From: JASGKO01 sp049840595
GTDB lineage: Bacteria; Verrucomicrobiota; Verrucomicrobiia; Chthoniobacterales; Chthoniobacteraceae
Direction of reading: 5' to 3'
DNA: 40,853 nt
Assembly (NCBI GenBank): GCA_049840595.1
Contig: JASGKO010000032.1
Location: 1-40,853 of the forward strand
Of the stretch, positions 36,106 through 40,853 are shown piece after piece. The position numbers were made by a program, and so were the translations under genes. Under the pieces are notes generated by a model. It was not told the origin of the DNA. It ran no database searches and saw only the letters and a list, made by a program, of their open reading frames with translations. The stretch's first letter is position 1. Every line of letters starts with the position of its first letter.

Positions 36106-36816
36106 ATGCTGCTCATGACTGAAGGCCGGAAAACTGAATCTGACAACCCGCTGGTGGAAACCAGCTCGGTGGCCGGATTCATCCGGCGCCTTACCCACGA
36201 TGTGCGCAACACGCTCAACGCCCTCGATCTCCAGCTTCTCCTGCTGGAAAGCGAAGACCCGGAGGTGCAGCGCCAGCTGGCCGAAGCGCGGCAGATGATC
36301 GGGCAGGAAGCCCGCCGGTTGTCCCGCCTCTCCCTGCAATTTCAAACCAGCCAGCCGCAGTGGATTCAATACACGGCCGAGGAGTTGATGCAGGATCTCC
36401 TGCCCCGACTGCAAAAGCGGCTGGCGCGAAAGATGAGCCGGGTGAACTGGCCGGAAGCAGCCCCCAAGCTCGTCGTGCGCATCGATTTCGAGATGGTGTC
36501 GGAAATTCTCGTGGAACTGATCGAGAACGCGCTGAATCACGGCGAGGAAGAGGGCCCGGTCTCGGTGCAGTTCTCGGAGCATGAGGGCGGGGTGTCGATC
36601 CGGGTGACTGACAAAGCCCCGAAGCCGGCCAGCGCCCCCGGGGAATGGGGCACCGCGCCTTTTCTGGCCGGGCGCAACGGTGGCTATGGGCTGGGCCTTT
36701 TCCACGCCCGGCAGCTGGCTCAGAAAATGGACCTGGCACTCGACTTTCAATACCAGCCCGTTGATTCCACGGTCGTGGCGACCCTCTCGCTGCCGGTGAG
36801 TCTGGAAAATGCCTGA
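36106..36816 (+). CDS. short histidine kinase
   Basis: 236 aa, cytoplasmic, with no sensor domain or membrane segment. The phosphoacceptor helix has GFIRRLTHDVRNTLNALDLQ (His at residue ~31), then a second long helix; the catalytic ATPase domain has the N box EILVELIENALNHGEEEG and the G2 box GGYGLGLFHARQLAQ. The G1 Asp is in RVTDKAPKP, lacking the usual second Gly. Start ATG 36106 has GGAG 11 bp upstream; a longer frame to 36058 overlaps the sigma stop. It probably phosphorylates the NtrC-type protein that follows 127 bp later, receiving signals from an unseen partner (inference). Confidence 0.85.
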   Translation: MLLMTEGRKTESDNPLVETSSVAGFIRRLTHDVRNTLNALDLQLLLLESEDPEVQRQLAEARQMIGQEARRLSRLSLQFQTSQPQWIQYTAEELMQDLLPRLQKRLARKMSRVNWPEAAPKLVVRIDFEMVSEILVELIENALNHGEEEGPVSVQFSEHEGGVSIRVTDKAPKPASAPGEWGTAPFLAGRNGGYGLGLFHARQLAQKMDLALDFQYQPVDSTVVATLSLPVSLENA

Positions 36817-36943
36817 GGATGGGGATCTGCTTCTGCCCATCGGCGAAAATGGATTTTTCCCCGGGCACTCCGCTCCAGTTTTCAAAGCCGCGTCGGCAGG
36901 ACGGTTTTGACATTGTTGGTCCCGGTGCCCATCGTGCTGGTTC

Positions 36944-38347
36944 ATGAGCGATTCGGCTACGAAGAATGCATCCCCCTTGCGGGTGGTCGTTATTGACGAT
37001 GAGCGACCGATCCTGATGACGGTGGAGGCGCTGCTCAAGCGCAACGGCTACGAGGTGGCGCTGGCCGCCACCGGCGCCGCGGGCCTCAAGCAGGTACAGG
37101 AATTTCAGCCCTGGATCGTGTTGCTCGACATCGGCCTGCCGGACATGAGCGGCATGGATGTGCTGCGGGAATTGCAGGAAAAGCATCCGCTCACGCAGGT
37201 GATCATTCTTACCGCCCAGGATTCGCTGAGCAACGCCATCGAGTCGATCAAGCTCGGGGCTTTCCATTTCATCAGCAAGCCCTACGCCGCGGAAGAATTG
37301 CTGAGCCTCATGACCCGCGCGGCGGAGCAGCGCCGGCTCACCGACGAAACGCGGACTTTGCGCGAAGAGACCGAGCGGCTCACCAAGCGGCTGGAGCGGG
37401 CGGAGGAGCAACTGGCCCCCACCATGAAGAGCCGCCGCATGCAGGAGATCGGCGAGCTCATCAAGCGCGTGGCCCCCACGGATGCCAACGTGCTGCTGCT
37501 CGGCGAGAGCGGCGTGGGCAAGGAGGTGATGGCAAATTACCTCCACCGGCTCAGCCGCCGTGCCGATGGACCGCTGATCAAGCTGAATTGCGCGGCCTTC
37601 CCGCCGAATATGATCGAGGCCGAGCTTTTCGGCTATGTGAAAGGGGCCTTCACCGGCGCTCTGATGGATTTCCCGGGGCTCATCCGCGAGGCCTCGGGGG
37701 GGACGCTGTTTTTGGACGAGATCGCCGAAATGCCGCTGGAGTTGCAGACCCGGTTCCTCCGCGTCTTGCAGGAGCGCGAGTGCCGTCCGCTCGGCTCCAC
37801 CAAGACGGTGAAAGTCGATTTCCGGCTGATCGCCGCGACCAACCGGCCGATTGCCACCGCCGTGCGCGACGGGCAGTTCCGGCAGGATTTGTATTACCGG
37901 ATCAATACGTTTCAGATCGAGATCCCGCCCCTGCGCGAGCGTCGTGAAGAGATTCCCGCGCTCGCCCGCACCTTTGCGCGGGGCTTCGCCCGGGAGCAAC
38001 GCAAGCCGGAGCCTGCGCTGGAAGCGACCGCGCTCCAGCGGCTCGCGGATTACTCCTGGCCGGGGAACATCCGGGAGCTGCGCAACGTCATCGAATACGC
38101 GGTCGTGCTCGCCGATGAAGTCGTGCAGGAGCAACACCTGCCCGCGGAGCTCCGGCTGCCGCCCGATCTGCAAGGCGCCCTGTCCAGAGGAGCCAGCGAC
38201 ACCTTCAAGCTCGACGAGCGCGAGCGGGAATCCATCGTCGCCGCGCTGGCCCGGGCCGGGGGGAACAAGAAGAAGGCGGCGGAACTATTGGGGATCCATC
38301 GCCCCACGCTTTATAACAAGATGAAGCGGTTCGGGATCGAGGCTTAA
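36944..38347 (+). CDS. NtrC-family sigma-54-dependent response regulator
   Basis: 467 aa with three domains. Receiver (residues ~13-125): VVVIDDERPILM, phospho-Asp in VLLDIGLPDMSG, Thr and Lys in ILTAQDS and FISKPYA. Sigma-54 activation AAA+ domain (~165-390): Walker A LGESGVGKEV, the intact GAFTGA loop in YVKGAFTGAL, Walker B GGTLFLDEIAEM and the arginine region RQDLYYRINTF. Fis-type helix-turn-helix at the end: GGNKKKAAELLGIHRPTLYN. It should activate sigma-54 promoters when phosphorylated. I see no convincing -24/-12 promoter in the window, so its targets lie elsewhere. Confidence 0.95.
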   Translation: MSDSATKNASPLRVVVIDDERPILMTVEALLKRNGYEVALAATGAAGLKQVQEFQPWIVLLDIGLPDMSGMDVLRELQEKHPLTQVIILTAQDSLSNAIESIKLGAFHFISKPYAAEELLSLMTRAAEQRRLTDETRTLREETERLTKRLERAEEQLAPTMKSRRMQEIGELIKRVAPTDANVLLLGESGVGKEVMANYLHRLSRRADGPLIKLNCAAFPPNMIEAELFGYVKGAFTGALMDFPGLIREASGGTLFLDEIAEMPLELQTRFLRVLQERECRPLGSTKTVKVDFRLIAATNRPIATAVRDGQFRQDLYYRINTFQIEIPPLRERREEIPALARTFARGFAREQRKPEPALEATALQRLADYSWPGNIRELRNVIEYAVVLADEVVQEQHLPAELRLPPDLQGALSRGASDTFKLDERERESIVAALARAGGNKKKAAELLGIHRPTLYNKMKRFGIEA

Positions 38348-38382
38348 GAAGATTAACCGCCAAGACGCCAAGGAGGGGAGAA

Positions 38383-39576
38383 TTACTCGCGCAGCCAGGC
38401 AATGGCGGCGACGTCGTCGGTGAAAGGGAGTTCGCCGTCTCTGTCCATCGCTTCCATAAGGCGGTGCAGGGTATCCAGCACCAGGCCCTCTGCGTTGAAA
38501 TGCGGGATCAGGTCTTGATGCGTCCGATGGCGACCGTCTTCGCTCAATGAACTGTGGATGCCGTCGGTATAGAGCAGGAGCAGGTCGCCTGGGTCGAGCG
38601 TCAGCGATTCTTTGGGATAGCTGGTGCTGGGCTGGATGCCCAACATGGCCCCCCCGTCCTGGCTCCAATCGACCGTCCCATCGGGATGCTTGATCGCGAG
38701 CGGAGGGTGACCTGCCGAAGCGAGCAGCACGTTTCCACTCCCGGGATAAATCGTCATGCACGAGGCCGTCATGAAGCAGCGCCCGTGGAAGATTTCGAAC
38801 AGTTGCTGGTTCACCCGGGCCAGGACGAGGGCGGGATCTTCGCCGACCGTCTCGGAGGCCAGGTGAAAGAGATTGCGCGCCAGCGAGGTGACGAGCGCGG
38901 CGGCTGTGCCATGGCCGGTGGCATCGGCCAGCCAGATGAGCCAGCCGCCATTGCGCAGCGGCTCCCAGCCGAAGACGTCGCCCCCCACTTGAATGAGCGG
39001 CTGGTAAATCGCCGCCCCGCTCCAGCCCTCGATTACCGGCACGTCCACGGGCAGGAGGGCCCGCTGTGTGAGCTGCGCCGCTTCGAGATCGCGCTCATGT
39101 TCGAGCCGCGATTGTTCCAGCGCCATGTTCTGTTGCTGGAGTTGCATGGTCATCGCGCGGAGCCGCAGTTGCGTCTCGATCCGTGCTTTGAGCACCGAGA
39201 CACTGGCCGGTTTGGTCACGAAATCGTTGGCCCCCGCTTCCAGGCCGGCAATCTCCTCGCGCTCGCCGGCATAGGCGGTGAGCATGATCACGGGGATGGT
39301 GGCGTGTTCGCCCGGGGACTGGCGCAGCGCGGCGCACCACTCCACGCCGTTGAGCCCGGGCATTTGGAAGTCGAGCAGGATCAGATCGCCGCGGATCGTG
39401 GAAATCTCCGCCATCGCCTGCTGCGCATCGCTGAAAACGGTGGATTGATACCCGAGCGTGGAGAGCACCTTGCCCAGCAGGCGGCAACTGGCCGGGTCAT
39501 CATCGACCACCACGATATGGGCCTTGGCCGTCGATCCGTGGTCGGCGGCTGGAAAATGCTGGAAAATAGCGCTCAT
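38383..39576 (-). CDS. response regulator with PP2C/SpoIIE phosphatase output
   Basis: 397 aa from ATG 39576. Receiver domain (residues ~20-140): IVVVDDDPASCRLLGKVL, phospho-Asp in LILLDFQMPGLNG, IMLTAYAG and DFVTKPAS. A short coiled coil follows (about 145-180, MQLQQQNMALEQSRLEHERD), then an RsbU/SpoIIE-type PP2C domain: QVGGDVFGW, WLADATGHGTAAALVTSL, LLLASAGHPPLAI-like strand and LLLLYTDGIHSS. The metal-binding Asp residues of GGD, AD and TDG are present. It likely dephosphorylates an anti-sigma antagonist, though none is encoded here. It is downstream of the single-domain receiver, 58 bp apart. Confidence 0.92.
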   Translation of the reverse strand: MSAIFQHFPAADHGSTAKAHIVVVDDDPASCRLLGKVLSTLGYQSTVFSDAQQAMAEISTIRGDLILLDFQMPGLNGVEWCAALRQSPGEHATIPVIMLTAYAGEREEIAGLEAGANDFVTKPASVSVLKARIETQLRLRAMTMQLQQQNMALEQSRLEHERDLEAAQLTQRALLPVDVPVIEGWSGAAIYQPLIQVGGDVFGWEPLRNGGWLIWLADATGHGTAAALVTSLARNLFHLASETVGEDPALVLARVNQQLFEIFHGRCFMTASCMTIYPGSGNVLLASAGHPPLAIKHPDGTVDWSQDGGAMLGIQPSTSYPKESLTLDPGDLLLLYTDGIHSSLSEDGRHRTHQDLIPHFNAEGLVLDTLHRLMEAMDRDGELPFTDDVAAIAWLRE

Positions 39577-39634
39577 TTCGGTGGTGTGCACGCTCTTGGT
39601 ATCGCAGTCCACCGCGGCGCTGCGTGGCAAAAAA

Positions 39635-40021
39635 TTATTTCTCGACCGGCTCCATTTCGCGCCGGAAAGATTCGAGGGTGCTTTCCAGGGCTTTCCAATC
39701 CAGCGGCTTGATAAAGTGGTGCTGAAACACCTCGCCCCAGTGCTCCTCCATCGGATGCCCGCTGATGGCCATCGCGGGCACCGGCCCCAGTTCGCGAATC
39801 GCCCGGATGAGCGAGATTCCATCGCCATCGGGCAGCGAAAGATCCGTCATCACCAGGCCGGGCAGTTTCTCCCGGGCGCTGGCCAGGGCGCTTTGCACAT
39901 CCCCGGCATGGACGACCTCGCAGCCCAGCCGCGCCAGAAAACGGCACATCAGCAGCGCGGAATCCGCGTGATCTTCGACCAGCAGGATATGGAGCCCGGA
40001 GAACATCCGCACCGCTCGCAC
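39635..40021 (-). CDS. single-domain response regulator (receiver only)
   Basis: 128 aa (123 from ATG 40006). It is a CheY-like receiver with all catalytic residues: ILLVEDHADSALLMCRFLA (acidic pair), phospho-Asp in VMTDLSLPDGDG, the Ser of MAISGHP and Lys of HFIKPLDW. There is no output domain, so it probably acts as a phosphorelay intermediate or by protein contact. It is the first gene of a minus-strand pair with the PP2C-type regulator. Confidence 0.9.
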   Translation of the reverse strand: MRAVRMFSGLHILLVEDHADSALLMCRFLARLGCEVVHAGDVQSALASAREKLPGLVMTDLSLPDGDGISLIRAIRELGPVPAMAISGHPMEEHWGEVFQHHFIKPLDWKALESTLESFRREMEPVEK

Positions 40022-40084
40022 GGACCATGGTCGGAGTCAAACCTCATCGCTATCGGTCTTTATCTCCGGCATCCGTTGCATTGA

Positions 40085-40139
40085 GTCCCGGAGGGACGTC
40101 GGAGATAAGCCGGTGGTGAAGCGCAGCGAGAACCACCGG
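40085..40139. repeat. double-hairpin intergenic repeat
   Basis: First hairpin GTCCC-GGA-GGGAC (40085-40097), second CCGGTGGT (40110-40117) pairing with ACCACCGG (40132-40139) across a 14-nt loop. I recall near-identical units with this two-hairpin layout dispersed through Verrucomicrobiota and Planctomycetota genomes (recollection, not checked). Confidence 0.65.
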
Positions 40140-40220
40140 AAAAAACCATCCCAGGCCGGGTTCACGAATTTCCAAGCAGGTCCTTCCGGTCATGAAAGCG
40201 CTCCATGCTCTGATATCGCT

Positions 40221-40368
40221 GTAGCCACGGCCCTGTGGGCCGTTGGGGAAGAGCGGGCCATGGAAAAGCAGCGCTCTGCCAAAATCGCGGCGGAATGATC
40301 ACTCCCTTTGGAACTGGATTTTTGCCAGAGCATCGTCTTTCCCCAACGGCCCACAGGGCCGTGGCTAC
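40221..40368. repeat. 30-bp perfect inverted repeat pair
   Basis: Bases 40221-40250 are exactly the reverse complement of 40339-40368, separated by 88 bp. Each arm is itself a small palindrome (CGGCCC-TGT-GGGCCG). The two copies in opposite orientation suggest a bounded REP/BIME-like element. Confidence 0.8.
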
Positions 40369-40459
40369 CGCGCGACTGGGAAGCTCCGCGTGGAAAGGCA
40401 TGGTTTTCGCCTTCTGTTTTACAATTCGTGAACACGACCTAATCCCTAATGCGCCCCGA

Positions 40460-40515
40460 AGGGTCGCTGGAAATCGACCTCATGGGGCAGGCGCCCTCTC
40501 TTTTCCAGCGTCCCT
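40460..40515. repeat. long-arm hairpin
   Basis: AGGGTCGCTGGAAA (40460-40473) pairs with TTTCCAGCGTCCCT (40502-40515) with one mismatch, enclosing 28 nt. A further GCGC-TCTTCA-GCGC dyad at about 40533-40546 is followed by a T run. Confidence 0.6.
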
Positions 40516-40556
40516 CCAGGACTCTATGAAGGGCGCTCTTCAGCGCGCTTTTTTGT

Positions 40557-40779
40557 TTAAAGCGGGTATTCGGGTTCGGGGTGGATGGAAATCGGCGCGA
40601 TGGCGGTGAGCAGGGCGATACATTCCCGGCGGGCCTCGCGGATGAACTCCGGTTTCCGCGCCCCGAGCGCGGTGAGGCACTCGCGGTGGTCGAGCCACGC
40701 CGCCTGGAGCGCGGCCGTGAACAGACCCTGAAACTGCGCCATCCAGCCCGCCCGCTCAATCGGGAGCAACCGGGCGAGG
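40557..40779 (-). CDS. truncated uncharacterised protein, 5' end lost at the adapter
   Basis: About 73 codons readable, open to the adapter with no start needed: it reads LARLLPIERAGWMAQFQGLF, then TAALQAAWLDHRECLTALGA, ending ISIHPEPEYPL at a TAA. It looks helical, rich in Ala, Arg and Leu. I do not recognise the family. The N-terminus probably lies beyond the end of the sequenced molecule, so the TTG at 40769 is not a reliable start. Confidence 0.45.
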
Positions 40780-40853
40780 AGGTGCTGTTCGGATTCTATC
40801 GTGTTTCCCTATTAACCTTAGCAATACGTAACGAACCTAGTAGAGGACACAAC
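40780..40853 (-). other. Oxford Nanopore native barcode 04 and adapter (not genomic)
   Basis: AGGTGCTG (40780-40787), the reverse complement of barcode 04 (40788-40811), TTAACCTT (40812-40819), then AGCAATACGTAAC, the start of the ligation adapter's bottom strand, and a degraded tail to the end. It is the mirror image of bases 1-40. Confidence 0.95.

Larger units (their letters stand above)
40022..40556. other. gene-free, repeat-rich stretch
   Basis: 535 bp in which I find no credible gene. It is occupied by three kinds of hairpin repeats listed separately (40085-40139, 40221-40368 and 40460-40515). The remaining bases show no clear promoter for the neighbouring genes. Confidence 0.6.

Noticed and set aside
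36817..36943. Sigma-54 promoter before the NtrC-type gene
   Set aside because: CGGCAGG-N4-TTTTGA is only a partial match; the invariant GG and GC spacing is not convincing.
40533..40556. Plus-strand rho-independent terminator
   Set aside because: The short stem with T run has no plus-strand gene upstream, and it lies within a hairpin-repeat area.
1..40819. 40-bp terminal inverted repeats suggesting a linear plasmid, telomere or transposon
   Set aside because: The repeats are exact ONT native barcode 04 with its flanks and adapter, so they are library sequence.
1..40853. CRISPR array, tRNA, rRNA, phage or IS element
   Set aside because: No regularly spaced direct repeats, tRNA cloverleaf motifs, rRNA blocks, integrase or transposase were found on either strand.

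Overview
The window reads as one long sequenced DNA molecule or contig end to end. Bases 1-40 and 40780-40853 are Oxford Nanopore native-barcode and adapter sequence (barcode 04 with its standard flanks), so the biological insert is about 41-40779. This matters for interpretation. The first ~800 bp of insert is full of frameshifts, and four otherwise well-preserved genes (a rhamnogalacturonan lyase, an ABC exporter, a SCO-type protein and thiC) each carry a single break that is more likely sequencing error than real gene decay.

The organism is most likely a GC-rich member of the Verrucomicrobiota. The signs are a secreted family-11-like pectin lyase fused to autotransporter-associated beta-strand repeats, a large Gly-rich protein opening with an IEPLEARIAPA (LEPR-XLL-like) motif, clusters of short palindromic intergenic repeats, and start codons that mostly lack a Shine-Dalgarno sequence. 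No rRNA, tRNA, phage, IS or CRISPR was seen, so placement below phylum is not attempted.

Layout. 0-6 kb: the end of an RND efflux permease, a secreted six-hairpin glycosidase with a discoidin-type domain, and RNase R. 6-9 kb: a DUF3500 protein, an EF-hand membrane-anchored protein and a convergent HupE/UreJ-like membrane protein. 9-13.6 kb: the giant pectin lyase. 13.6-16.8 kb: an AaeB/AaeA-like exporter pair with a divergent LysR regulator. 16.8-18.6 kb: an MsbA-like ABC exporter. 18.6-21.2 kb: a copper module in which a CusF-SCO fusion and a multicopper oxidase diverge from a perfect 16-bp palindrome. 21.3-23.5 kb: a TPP riboswitch and thiC. 23.5-26.4 kb: an accessory stretch with a nucleotidyltransferase/small-protein pair, a zinc-cluster protein, a zeta-toxin-like kinase and a cluster of palindromic repeats. 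26.4-29.6 kb: a phosphoesterase, a cyclic-nucleotide-binding protein and the Gly-rich surface protein. 29.7-34.6 kb: an oxidative-stress block in which katG and oxyR each carry an ATAGGTNNNTCCTAT operator; between them lie an ArsC/Spx-like protein and a second nucleotidyltransferase/small-protein pair. 34.6-40 kb: a PNPOx-like protein, then a signalling cluster (ECF sigma factor, histidine kinase, NtrC-type activator, PP2C-type response regulator, single-domain receiver). The last ~700 bp holds three families of hairpin repeats and a truncated gene running into the adapter.

The genes suggest a heterotroph that degrades plant polysaccharide and manages copper, peroxide and aromatic or xenobiotic stress. 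The most testable biology is the predicted katG/oxyR operator pair, the copper-module palindrome, and the two unrelated nucleotidyltransferase cassettes with uncharacterised small partners.
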